Shown: positions 18,207-26,381 of the stretch, one piece after another
How positions within the stretch are numbered: the first letter of the stretch is position 1
Layout: every line of letters starts with the position of its first letter
Source of the DNA: Blautia sp. AF19-10LB
GTDB taxonomy: Bacteria; Bacillota; Clostridia; Lachnospirales; Lachnospiraceae
Direction of reading: 5' to 3'
Assembly: GCF_003461245.1 (NCBI RefSeq)
Contig: NZ_QTWS01000001.1
Location: 203,496 to 267,495, forward strand
DNA length: 64,000 bases
Position numbers and translations under genes: made by a program
Notes under the pieces: generated by a model
What the model saw: the letters and a program-made list of their open reading frames with translations, nothing else
What the model was told of the DNA's origin: nothing
Database searches by the model: none

Positions 18207-18237
18207 TATGCTATGAGCAGAAAGGAGCGATCAACCA

Positions 18238-18533
18238 TGACAAAGCCAAGAGAGAAAACCCGCGAGGAACTGCAAGCCGAAATCGAGGACGGAAAAAAGA
18301 AAATCCGGCAGTTTGAGAACCGGGAAAAGGTGCTGCGGCAAAAGCTGTCGCAAGAGGAACGCCGGACACGCAGCCACCGCCTTATTGTCCGAGGCGCAGT
18401 CTTTGAAAGCATTGTGCCGGAAGCAAAGAACATGAGCGACGAGGAAGCCGCAGCACTTCTTAGGTTTGCACTGACGAGTGAGCTGGTACGGGAATATCTG
18501 AAAAAACGAGCCGAGAACGGGAACGCTGAATAA
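18238..18533 (+). CDS. Small coiled-coil protein, DUF3847-like
   Basis: Protein of about 98 residues (from ATG 18238, with AAAGGAGCG upstream) dominated by charged helix (KTREELQAEIEDGKKKIRQF). It ends in a short conserved part (AAALLRFALTSELVREYL). This resembles the DUF3847 family found just before MobQ relaxase genes. It may be a relaxosome accessory by position; the function is inferred, not shown. Confidence 0.7.
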
Positions 18534-18540
18534 ATCCCTT

Positions 18541-18585
18541 AGACACTAAGGGCGCACTTATACACCCTAACGGGCGTGTGCGCTC
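18541..18585 (+). other. oriT of the nested element (MobQ-type nic core)
   Basis: The minus strand reads TAAGTGCGCCCTTA at 18560-18547. This matches the nic-region core remembered from RSF1010/pGO1-type (MobQ) origins (TAAGTGCGCCCT). A flanking inverted repeat, GCGCAC (18552-18557) with GTGCGC (18578-18583), could form the hairpin. It lies about 200 bp upstream of the relaxase gene. Between 18586 and 18776 I see no gene. Confidence 0.72.
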
Positions 18586-18776
18586 TGCCGAGGGCTTTAT
18601 CTTAAGCACAGGGATTTTACCCCGCGCTACGATTGGCGGCTTTGCCGCAGACAGGGGACGCTACACTTCCCCTGCGACAGCTTGCGCTGTCTACCCTTTT
18701 GTGTACTTGCGGAAACCGAACACCTTGCTACGCAAGCTATTCATTTTCCACAAGTTTTATATCCGCTATACTGGAG

Positions 18777-20294
18777 GTGATACCCATAGCCATTTACCAT
18801 TGTAACATCAGCATAGTCAGTCGGGGCAAAGGCAAATCAGCAGTTGCCGCAGCCGCCTACCGAAGCGGCGAAAAGCTGACAAACGAGTGGGACGGAATGA
18901 CCCACGACTACACCCGCAAAGGCGGCGTTGTCCATACCGAAATCATGCTGCCGCCCCATGCCCCGCCCTCTTTCTCTGACCGTTCTACCCTATGGAACAG
19001 CGTGGAACTTTATGAGAAAGCCGGGAACGCCCAGCTTGCGCGTGAGATTGACGCAGCACTCCCCATAGAATTATCACGAGAGGAACAGATACGGCTTGTC
19101 CGGGAATACTGTTCCTCTCAATTTGTTTCTAAAGGAATGTGCGTGGATTTTGCTATCCATGACACCGACAGCGGCAACCCCCATTGTCATATCATGCTGA
19201 CCATGCGACCACTTGACGAGCGCGGCGCGTGGGCGGCGAAGTCTAAAAAGGAATATGACCTTGATGAAAACGGGGAGCGCATACGCTTGCCGAATGGCAG
19301 ATACAAGACCCACAAGGTTGACCTCACAGGCTGGAACGACAAAGGCAACGCCCTCTTGTGGCGCAAAGCGTGGGCTGATATTTCAAACAGCTATCTTGAA
19401 CGCGCCGGAAGCACAGAGCGTATCGACCACCGCAGCAACGCCGAGAGAGGAATTGACGAGATACCTACTGTCCACATGGGCGTAGCCGCCTGTCAAATGG
19501 AGAAGAAAGGCATAGCCACCGAGAAAGGCGAACTGAACCGGGCTATCCGCAAATCAAACAGACTGATAAAGGAAATCCGGGCGCAGATCGGCAACCTCAA
19601 AGAATGGATTGCCGGACTGCTTGCGGCGTGGGAAACTTCCCCAAGAAAACAACAACCGCCAAAATCTCCGAACCTTGCAAATCTTCTGATGAAGTATTTG
19701 GGCGTTCAGAGGGAAAAGAGCCGGAAGTATTCGCAGAGCTGGCAGCACCAACACGCAGCCGACGAACTGAAAACCATATCACAGGCAGCCAATTATCTTG
19801 CGGAGCATGGTATCTCTACACTTGACGAGTTGGACGCTTCTCTTTCCTCTGTCAGTGATGAAGCCTTTTCTATCCGGGAGGGAATGAAAGCCGCCGAGCA
19901 GCGCATGAAAGAGCTGCAAAAGCTGATAGAGAACGGAGAGAATTATTTGCAGTATAAGCCCATTCATGCCGAACTAAAAAAGCTGAAAAACGGCTGGACG
20001 AACAAACGGGATAAGTATGAGGAAGCCCACCGCGCCGAGCTGACCTTATGGAACGCAGCAAGCCGCTATCTCCATGCAAATCTGACGGATACAAAGACGC
20101 TGCCTATCTCCAAATGGAAACAGGAATACGCCGACCTCAAAGAGCAGAGAGATACTGACTACACCAAACTGAAAGCTACCCGCGCCGAAGTTGCCGAGCT
20201 TCAGAAGATACGCAAGTGCGTCGATATTGCGCTGAAAGCCGAGCAGCCGGAGCAAACACAGAGCCGCACCAAGCGGCACGATATAGACCGCTGA
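18777..20294 (+). CDS. MobA/MobL (MobQ) relaxase
   Basis: Relaxase of about 505 residues that nicks oriT and pilots the strand of the nested element. The N-terminus IAIYHCNISIVSRGKGKSA and AYRSGEKL are typical of MobA/MobL. The metal-binding motif is GNPHCHIMLTMRPLDERG. The C-terminal half is charged and helical. The start is uncertain: GTG 18777 overlaps the Shine-Dalgarno GGAGGTG, while the best-spaced codon before conserved sequence is ATA at 18786, which is not a normal start. The in-frame ATG 18633 would translate the unconserved oriT-side region and is unlikely. Confidence 0.88.
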   Translation: MIPIAIYHCNISIVSRGKGKSAVAAAAYRSGEKLTNEWDGMTHDYTRKGGVVHTEIMLPPHAPPSFSDRSTLWNSVELYEKAGNAQLAREIDAALPIELSREEQIRLVREYCSSQFVSKGMCVDFAIHDTDSGNPHCHIMLTMRPLDERGAWAAKSKKEYDLDENGERIRLPNGRYKTHKVDLTGWNDKGNALLWRKAWADISNSYLERAGSTERIDHRSNAERGIDEIPTVHMGVAACQMEKKGIATEKGELNRAIRKSNRLIKEIRAQIGNLKEWIAGLLAAWETSPRKQQPPKSPNLANLLMKYLGVQREKSRKYSQSWQHQHAADELKTISQAANYLAEHGISTLDELDASLSSVSDEAFSIREGMKAAEQRMKELQKLIENGENYLQYKPIHAELKKLKNGWTNKRDKYEEAHRAELTLWNAASRYLHANLTDTKTLPISKWKQEYADLKEQRDTDYTKLKATRAEVAELQKIRKCVDIALKAEQPEQTQSRTKRHDIDR

Positions 20295-20310
20295 AAGGAG
20301 TTGAAATTTT

Positions 20311-22188
20311 ATGTATTACACCCAAGAACAAATAGACTGCGCCAACCAAGCCGACCTTGTTTCTTTTCTGCAAGGACAGGGCGAGCAGCTTACCCGCGCC
20401 GGACAGGAATACCGCTGGAAACGGCATGACAGCTTGACTATTCGGGGAAACAAATGGTACAGGCACAGCCAGAGCAAAGGCGGCGCACCCATTGATTTTG
20501 TCATGGAGTTTTTCGGAAAGAGCTTTACCGAAGCCGTAGAACTGCTGACAGGAGAAAAAGGCGCAGCACCGCCGCCGGACAGACCAAGCCCCGCGTCCTT
20601 TTCTGACTTTCGACTGCCGCCCCACAACACCGACAACCACATAGCGAGGAACTTCCTCACAGCCGCCCGCCACATTGATGAAGATGTGTCGGGCTTTTTC
20701 TTTTCCACCGGGGATATTTACGAGGAAGCCGCCCACCATAACGCCGTATTCGTAGGACGGGACGAGGACGGAGTACCACGATACGCCCACCAACGCGGCA
20801 CAGCCGGGAACTTCCGGCTTGATGTGAAAGGCAGCGACAAAGCCTTTAACTTCTGCTATCGGGGCGAGGGCGAAAGATTGTTTGTCTTTGAAGCCCCTAT
20901 TGACCTGTTATCTTTTCTCTGTCTGTTCAAAAAGGACTGGCAGAAGCAAAGCTATCTTGCGCTGGGTGGCGTGGGAGATAAAGCCCTTATGCGCTTTCTC
21001 TCTGACCGCCCGAACATCAAGACCGTATATCTCTGCCTTGACAGCGACCAAGCCGGAAACGACGCTTGTAGCCGCCTTGTGGAGCTTATGCCGGAGGGCT
21101 TGACCGTCCACCGCCTTATCCCTCTTTTCAAAGACTGGAACGAGGTGCAGACGCGCCGGGGCGAAATCACAGACGGGAAATATCTGCGGGAAGCTGTCTA
21201 TGGATTGAAAGAACCGCCACAGGAAGAAACCGTTGAGATTATCCGCATGAGCGAGGTTGACACACAGACCGTTGAATGGCTATGGGAGCCGTATATCCCC
21301 TTTGGGAAAGTAACCATAGTACAGGGCAACCCCGGCGAGGGAAAGACCACCTTTGCGCTGCGCCTTGCCGCTGCCTGTACCACTGGCGGGACGCTTCCGG
21401 GCATGAAGCCCATACAGCCGTTTCAAGTTATTTATCAGACCGCCGAGGACGGTTTGGGAGATACCGTCAAACCCCGCTTGATAGAAGCCGCCGCAGACCT
21501 TGACCGGGTGCTTGTGATTGATGAAGCAAAACGGGAGCTTACCCTGTCCGACGAGCGCATAGAGAAAGCAATCATACAGAACGGGGCGCGTCTGATTATC
21601 CTTGACCCCATACAGGCGTATATGGGCGACAAAGCCGACATGAACAAGGCAAACGAGGTGCGCCCCATTTTTCGCCGCCTTGCCGAAGTTGCGGAGCGTA
21701 CCGGGTGCGCCGTTATCCTTATCGGACACCTTAACAAAGCTGCCGGAGGACAGAGCGCATACAGGGGCTTAGGTTCTATCGACTTTAGAGCCGCAGCAAG
21801 GAGCGTCCTTTTAATCGGGCGCGTGAAGCGTGAGCCGAATGTGCGTGTTATCATTCACGACAAATCTTCCCTTGCGCCGGAGGGAAAGCCCGTTGCCTTT
21901 TGCCTTGACCCGGAAACAGGCTTTGAGTGGATAGGCGAATATGATATAACTGCCGACGAGCTGCTGTCCGGCGCGGGCGGCAACAACGCCACCAAAACCG
22001 AACAGGCTGAAAAGCTGATACTTGACCTACTGGCAGACGGAAAAGAACTTGCCAGCGAGGACATAGAGAAAGCCGCAGCCGACGCGGGAATTTCTGCCCG
22101 TACTGTCCGGGCGGCAAAGAAAAACCTTGACGGGCGCATTACCTCAAAGCGTATCGGCGCAGCATGGTATCACGCCCTAAAAAAGTGA
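20311..22188 (+). CDS. Primase-like/TOPRIM and RepA-type ATPase
   Basis: Replication protein of 625 residues for the nested element. The N-terminus resembles the CHC2-like primase domain without its cysteines (RWKRHDSLTIRGNKWYRHS). A TOPRIM-like domain follows (FVFEAPIDLLSFL, then VYLCLDSDQAGNDA). The C-terminal half is a RecA/RepA-like ATPase with Walker A IVQGNPGEGKTTFAL near residue 340 and LIILDPIQAYMG as the Walker B strand, ending in an HTH-like tail. The likely role is priming and unwinding after transfer or excision. AAAGGAG precedes ATG 20311. Confidence 0.85.
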   Translation: MYYTQEQIDCANQADLVSFLQGQGEQLTRAGQEYRWKRHDSLTIRGNKWYRHSQSKGGAPIDFVMEFFGKSFTEAVELLTGEKGAAPPPDRPSPASFSDFRLPPHNTDNHIARNFLTAARHIDEDVSGFFFSTGDIYEEAAHHNAVFVGRDEDGVPRYAHQRGTAGNFRLDVKGSDKAFNFCYRGEGERLFVFEAPIDLLSFLCLFKKDWQKQSYLALGGVGDKALMRFLSDRPNIKTVYLCLDSDQAGNDACSRLVELMPEGLTVHRLIPLFKDWNEVQTRRGEITDGKYLREAVYGLKEPPQEETVEIIRMSEVDTQTVEWLWEPYIPFGKVTIVQGNPGEGKTTFALRLAAACTTGGTLPGMKPIQPFQVIYQTAEDGLGDTVKPRLIEAAADLDRVLVIDEAKRELTLSDERIEKAIIQNGARLIILDPIQAYMGDKADMNKANEVRPIFRRLAEVAERTGCAVILIGHLNKAAGGQSAYRGLGSIDFRAAARSVLLIGRVKREPNVRVIIHDKSSLAPEGKPVAFCLDPETGFEWIGEYDITADELLSGAGGNNATKTEQAEKLILDLLADGKELASEDIEKAAADAGISARTVRAAKKNLDGRITSKRIGAAWYHALKK

Positions 22189-22192
22189 ACTG

Positions 22193-22252
22193 GCAAAATC
22201 CAAGTGGCAAAACCCAGATACCTTGCCACTTTGCCACTTCGCCACTTCAACC
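22193..22252 (+). repeat. Short GCCACTT repeats at the right end of the nested element
   Basis: Three tandem copies of a GCCACTT-like unit (22226-22250) face two inverted GTGGCAAAA-type copies just upstream. They may be binding sites for the adjacent replication protein or recombinase. Confidence 0.5.
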
Positions 22253-22261
22253 ATAATCCCA

Positions 22262-22292
22262 CAGCCCCATGTATGACCGCGTGGGGCTTTAT
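22262..22292 (+). terminator. Terminator near the right end of the nested element
   Basis: Stem AGCCCCA with TGGGGCT around a GC-rich loop, followed by a short T-rich stretch. Confidence 0.6.
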
Positions 22293-22353
22293 CGTGGAAA
22301 AAAGAGCATATGTCGCGTCAATAACTCTAAAAAGCACTTGACAAAACGCTTCA

Positions 22354-23922
22354 TGGGGCACGGCGGCAGATATTGCCCCCTATGTCGATCCGGTCCCCGA
22401 CTGGAACATCCCTCTGACCCAGACGGAAAAGCTCACCATGTCCAGCCGCCCGAAAAATCCCAAGTACGCCCGGAACAAAAACATCTTGGTCATCGGCGGC
22501 AGCGGCAGCGGCAAGACCCGTTTCTTCGTCAAGCCCTCCCTCATGCAGATGCACAGCAGCTATGTGGTCACCGATCCCAAAGGACAGCTTTTGTCCGAGG
22601 TGGGAACCATGCTGCGGCGGGGCGCCCCCAAGCTGGACGAGAACGGAAAGCCCATGCGGGACGCCCGCGGGAAGGTCATCTATGAGCCGTACCGCATCAA
22701 GGTCCTCAACACCATCAACTTCAAAAAGAGCATGAAATACAACCCCTTCGCCTACATCCGGTCAGAGAAAGACATCCTCAAACTGGTCAATGTCATCATC
22801 GCCAACACCAAAGGCGACGGAGAAAAATCCTCGGAAGATTTTTGGGTCAAGGCCGAGCGCCTTTTGTACTGCGCTCTGATCGGGTACATCTGGTACGAGG
22901 CGGAGCCGGAGGAGCGAAACTTCCTCACGCTGCTGGAGCTCATCAACGCATCGGAGGCCCGAGAGGACGACGAGGAATTTCAGAGCCCCGTTGACCTGCT
23001 TTTTGCCAAGCTGGAGAAGGAGCACCCGGACCACTTCGCCGTAAAGCAATACCGTAAATTCAAGCTGGCCGCCGGCAAGACTCTGAAATCCATTCTGATT
23101 AGCTGCGGCGCCCGCCTTGCTCCCTTCGATATAGCGGAGCTGCGGGAGATCATGTCGGACGATGAACTGGAGCTGGATACCCTGGGCGACCGGAAAACGG
23201 CGCTGTTCCTCATTATGAGCGACACGGATACCACCTTCAACTTCGTCATCGCCATGCTGCAAAGCCAGCTATTCAATCTTCTTTGTGACAAGGCGGACGA
23301 CGTGTACGGCGGCAGGCTGCCCGTCCATGTACGGTGCCTCCTGGACGAGTTTGCCAATATCGGGCAGATACCCAACTTTGATAAGCTGATCGCCACCATC
23401 CGAAGCCGGGAAATCTCGGCTTCTATTATTTTGCAGTCCCAAAGCCAGTTAAAGACCATCTACAAGGACGCCGCAGATACCATTGTGGGCAACTGCGACA
23501 CCACCTTGTTTTTGGGAGGCAAGGAGAAATCCACCCTGAAAGAAATCTCGGAGCTGCTGGGCAAGGAGACCATCGACAGCTTCAATCAATCCGAGAACCG
23601 GGGCAGCCAGGTTTCCCACGGCCTCAACTATCAGAAATTAGGAAAGGAGCTGATGACCCAGGACGAGATCGCGGTGATGGACGGAGGCAAGTGTATCTTG
23701 CAGCTTCGAGGGGTACGGCCGTTTTTCAGCGACAAGTTTGATATAACGAAGCATCCCCGCTACAAGTACCTTGCCGATGCCGACAAGAAAAACACCTTTG
23801 ACATTGAACGGTACATGAAACGCAGACCGGCCATCGTGAAGCCGGACGAGCCTTTCGATCTGTACGAATTGAAAGCCACCGACCTTCAACCCAACAATTC
23901 AACTGAACGAAAGGAACTGTGA
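22354..23922 (+). CDS. VirD4 coupling protein, C-terminal part of interrupted gene
   Basis: The remaining 522 codons of the split coupling-protein gene. The frame resumes at TGG 22354 with GTAADIAPYVDPVPDWN. It contains Walker A VIGGSGSGKTRFFVKP, VVTDPKGQLL, the Walker B region VRCLLDEFANIGQIPNFDKL and QSQSQLKTIY, all typical of VirD4/TraG. It lacks the N-terminal membrane anchor. Translation might begin at the internal ATG 22438 (MSSRPKNPKYARN), but no good ribosome site is seen there. A full protein of 620 residues would form only after loss of the nested element. Confidence 0.93.
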   Translation, partial: WGTAADIAPYVDPVPDWNIPLTQTEKLTMSSRPKNPKYARNKNILVIGGSGSGKTRFFVKPSLMQMHSSYVVTDPKGQLLSEVGTMLRRGAPKLDENGKPMRDARGKVIYEPYRIKVLNTINFKKSMKYNPFAYIRSEKDILKLVNVIIANTKGDGEKSSEDFWVKAERLLYCALIGYIWYEAEPEERNFLTLLELINASEAREDDEEFQSPVDLLFAKLEKEHPDHFAVKQYRKFKLAAGKTLKSILISCGARLAPFDIAELREIMSDDELELDTLGDRKTALFLIMSDTDTTFNFVIAMLQSQLFNLLCDKADDVYGGRLPVHVRCLLDEFANIGQIPNFDKLIATIRSREISASIILQSQSQLKTIYKDAADTIVGNCDTTLFLGGKEKSTLKEISELLGKETIDSFNQSENRGSQVSHGLNYQKLGKELMTQDEIAVMDGGKCILQLRGVRPFFSDKFDITKHPRYKYLADADKKNTFDIERYMKRRPAIVKPDEPFDLYELKATDLQPNNSTERKEL

Positions 23923-23924
23923 AT

Positions 23925-24146
23925 ATGAGCTTTTTTACTAACGCTATCGACGTTTTGCAGACTCTGGTCATCGCCCTGGGCGGCGGCCTGTGCGTGTGGG
24001 GCGGCATCAACCTTCTGGAAGGTTACGGCCAGGACAACCCGGCCTCCAAGAGCCAGGGCATCAAGCAGCTCATGGCGGGCGGCGGCGTTGCCCTCATCGG
24101 CATCACCCTGATCCCTCTGCTGTCCGGTCTGCTGTCCACCACCTAA
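23925..24146 (+). CDS. Maff2 family small membrane protein
   Basis: Protein of 73 residues with two hydrophobic helices (LQTLVIALGGGLCVWGGINLL and LMAGGGVALIGITLIPLL), as in the Maff2 family of ICE transfer regions. The topology resembles VirB2/pilin-like subunits, so a channel role is plausible but inferred. It follows virD4 by two bases. AAAGGA precedes ATG 23925; GTG 23919 is also in frame. Confidence 0.82.
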   Translation: MSFFTNAIDVLQTLVIALGGGLCVWGGINLLEGYGQDNPASKSQGIKQLMAGGGVALIGITLIPLLSGLLSTT

Positions 24147-24162
24147 TGATTCTCCAAAACCG

Positions 24163-24196
24163 GCGGGGGCTTTCGCTTCATAGCGGGAGCCCCCGC
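24163..24196 (+). promoter_or_regulatory. Intercistronic hairpin before the TrbL-like gene
   Basis: 9-bp perfect GC-rich stem (GCGGGGGCT with AGCCCCCGC) without a T-run, ending just before AAAGGAGGTGATCT of the next gene. It could be an RNA-processing or stability element. Confidence 0.5.
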
Positions 24197-24213
24197 AAAG
24201 GAGGTGATCTCCC

Positions 24214-25080
24214 TTGATATTGGATATGATCCAGGAGTGGTTCAAGGAACTGCTCATTGACGGTATCATTTCAAACCTGACCGGGATGTTTGATACCCTG
24301 AACACAAAGGTGGGCGAGATCGCCGGGGAGGTCGGCATGACGCCCGCCGCCTGGAACAGCAGCATCTTCAACATGATCCGCAACCTCTCGGAGACGGTGA
24401 TCGTCCCCATCGCGGGCATCATTCTCACCTTCGTCATGTGCTACGAGCTGATCCAGCTCATCATCGAGAAAAATAACCTCCACGACTTCGACACCTGGAT
24501 TTTCTTCAAGTGGATTTTCAAGACCTTCTGCGCCGTGCTGATCGTCACCAACACCTGGAACATCGTCATGGCGGTGTTCGATGTGGCGCAGAATGTGGTC
24601 AGCCAGTCGGCGGGGGTCATCATTTCGGACGCGGGCATTGACATTTCCGGCGTAGTGGGCGATCTGGAGACCCAGCTTGCCGACTGGAGCGTGGGCGCCC
24701 TGCTGGGGCTGTGGTTCCAGAGCGTGTTCGTGGGGCTGTGTACGCAGATTCTTTCCATCTGCATCTTCCTGGTGATCTACGGCAGAATGATTGAGGTGTA
24801 TTTGGTCACCTCCATAGGGCCGATTCCCTTTGCCACGATGGTCAACCGGGAATGGGGCTCCACGGGGCAGAACTACCTTCGCTCCCTGCTGGCCCTGGGC
24901 TTCCAGGCCTTCCTCATTATGATCTGCGTGGGCATCTATGCCGTGCTGGTGGAGGGCATCTCCACATCCGGCGACAACATATCTGCGGCCATATGGGGGT
25001 GCATGGGCTATACGGTTCTGCTGTGCTACACATTGTTCAAGACCGGCAGCCTGGCAAAATCCCTGTTCGGCGCCCACTAA
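24214..25080 (+). CDS. TrbL/VirB6-like conjugal transfer membrane protein
   Basis: Polytopic membrane protein of 288 residues, probably part of the inner-membrane conjugation channel. It has about six hydrophobic helices (for example VIVPIAGIILTFVMCYELI and SICIFLVIYGRMIEVYLVTS), and the region SIGPIPFATMVNREWGSTG is characteristic of this ICE family. It starts with TTG 24214 behind a near-perfect AAAGGAGGTGATCT Shine-Dalgarno. It is placed between Maff2 and PrgI as usual, except that a radical SAM gene is inserted next to it. Confidence 0.82.
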   Translation: MILDMIQEWFKELLIDGIISNLTGMFDTLNTKVGEIAGEVGMTPAAWNSSIFNMIRNLSETVIVPIAGIILTFVMCYELIQLIIEKNNLHDFDTWIFFKWIFKTFCAVLIVTNTWNIVMAVFDVAQNVVSQSAGVIISDAGIDISGVVGDLETQLADWSVGALLGLWFQSVFVGLCTQILSICIFLVIYGRMIEVYLVTSIGPIPFATMVNREWGSTGQNYLRSLLALGFQAFLIMICVGIYAVLVEGISTSGDNISAAIWGCMGYTVLLCYTLFKTGSLAKSLFGAH

Positions 25081-25093
25081 AGGAGGCAGATAT

Positions 25094-25990
25094 TTGAGAG
25101 TAGGCCTTATTGATGTGGACTCGCACAATTTTCCCAACCTGTGCCTGATGAAGCTCTCGGAGTATCACACCAGACGCGGGGACCGGGTGGAATGGTGGGA
25201 CCCTGCAAAGCAATATGACCTTGTTTATAAAAGCCGGGTATTTACAGACACCTATTCCAAAGACACCATACAGGTGAGCAACGCGGATAAGGTCATCCGG
25301 GGCGGTACAGGTTACGGCCCCGGCGAAAACCTCCCGCATGAGATTGAGCATATTCGGCCGGACTATTTTCTATATCCGCGGTTTTTAGGTACAGCCTATG
25401 GCTTTTTAAGCCGTGGCTGTCCAAGGAACTGCGGATTTTGCATTGTCAGCGGAAAAGAAGGGCGCAGGAGCGTCCGGGTGGCTGATCTTTCCGAGTTTTG
25501 GAATGGTGAGGAAGAAATCAAACTGATGGACCCGAACCTGCTTGCCTGTCCCGACCATGAAAGGCTCATTGAGCAGCTAATTGAGAGCCGGGCGCTGGTG
25601 GACTTTACCCAGGGGCTCGATATTCGCCTTATCAGCCGTGATAATGTATCTCTGCTGAACAAAGTGCGGACAAAAGCGGTGCATTTCGCATGGGATAACC
25701 CGGACGAGGACCTGACGGAGTATTTTCGTCGCTTTCGTGAACTTACTTCCATAAAGAGCGACCGAAACCGCCGTGTCTATGTCCTGACCAATTACGGCAG
25801 CACCCATGAACAGGATTTGTACCGGGTAAACACCTTGCGGGCATTGGGATATGATCCCTATGTGATGATCTATGAGCGCCCCACGGCTCCACGCATTACT
25901 CGCCATCTGCAAAGATGGGTAAATAACAAACGGATTTTTCATTCCGTATCAGATTTTAAGGACTATGCGCCGATGAAGAAGGAGGTGTGA
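25094..25990 (+). CDS. Radical SAM protein (ICE cargo)
   Basis: Protein of 298 residues starting with TTG 25094 after AGGAGG. The [4Fe-4S] motif is CPRNCGFC (C109, C113, C116), in the CxxxCxxC spacing of radical SAM enzymes. The N-terminus (VGLIDVDSHNFPNLCLMKLS) looks like a B12-binding-type or Rossmann-like segment but has no clear cobalamin motif. It lies within the transfer operon between the TrbL-like and prgI genes, where it has no known secretion role. From memory, related proteins occur in phages and ICEs. The substrate is unknown; nucleic-acid modification is one possibility. Confidence 0.82.
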   Translation: MRVGLIDVDSHNFPNLCLMKLSEYHTRRGDRVEWWDPAKQYDLVYKSRVFTDTYSKDTIQVSNADKVIRGGTGYGPGENLPHEIEHIRPDYFLYPRFLGTAYGFLSRGCPRNCGFCIVSGKEGRRSVRVADLSEFWNGEEEIKLMDPNLLACPDHERLIEQLIESRALVDFTQGLDIRLISRDNVSLLNKVRTKAVHFAWDNPDEDLTEYFRRFRELTSIKSDRNRRVYVLTNYGSTHEQDLYRVNTLRALGYDPYVMIYERPTAPRITRHLQRWVNNKRIFHSVSDFKDYAPMKKEV

Positions 25991-25994
25991 AATA

Positions 25995-26381
25995 TTGGCT
26001 TATGTAACGATCCCGAAGGACCTGAGTCGGATACAGAGCAAGGTCCTGTTCGGGCTGACCAAACGACAAGTGATCTGTTTCGGAGCGGCGGCGCTGGTAG
26101 GCGTGCCGCTTTTCTTTTTGGCAAAGGCGAGCCTGGGGACCACCACGGCGGCGCTGTGCATGATTCTGGTGATGCTGCCCTTTTTCCTGTTCGCCATGTA
26201 TGAGAAGAATGGGCAGCCGCTTGAAGTGTTCCTGGGCCATCTGATCCAGAACAAATTCATTCGGCCGAAGGTCCGCATCTACCAGACCAACAATCTCTAT
26301 TCCGCCCTGGTGCGGCAATCCCAACTGGAACAGGAGGTGAAGCGGATTGCGAGAAAAGGCAGAAAAACCGGCAAAGCGTAA
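25995..26381 (+). CDS. prgI: PrgI family protein
   Basis: Membrane protein of 128 residues of the PrgI family, a conserved component of Gram-positive conjugation channels (VirB3-like position). Typical features are VTIPKDLSRIQSKVLFGLTKRQ followed by two hydrophobic helices. It starts with TTG 25995 after GGAGG. The 3' end overlaps the virB4 gene by 35 bases, consistent with coupled translation of VirB3/VirB4-like partners. Confidence 0.9.
   Translation: MAYVTIPKDLSRIQSKVLFGLTKRQVICFGAAALVGVPLFFLAKASLGTTTAALCMILVMLPFFLFAMYEKNGQPLEVFLGHLIQNKFIRPKVRIYQTNNLYSALVRQSQLEQEVKRIARKGRKTGKA

Larger units (their letters stand above)
13821..22356 (+). mobile_element. Nested mobilizable element inserted in virD4
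   Basis: An 8.53-kb integrative mobilizable element. Its ends are set by the split virD4 gene and share the core ATGG (13821-13824 and 22353-22356). Removing it joins codon TGG directly to GGCACGGCG with no base gained or lost. It encodes a large serine recombinase, TnpW, an ECF sigma factor with DUF4179 partner, a DUF3847-like protein, a MobQ-type relaxase with its oriT, and a TOPRIM-ATPase. It lacks secretion genes, so it must borrow a conjugation channel, possibly that of the ICE it disrupts. Confidence 0.92.

Noticed and set aside
18633..18776. N-terminal extension of the MobQ relaxase from ATG 18633
   Set aside because: It would translate the oriT-side leader, giving unconserved residues before the real N-terminus IAIYHCNISI; no ribosome site.
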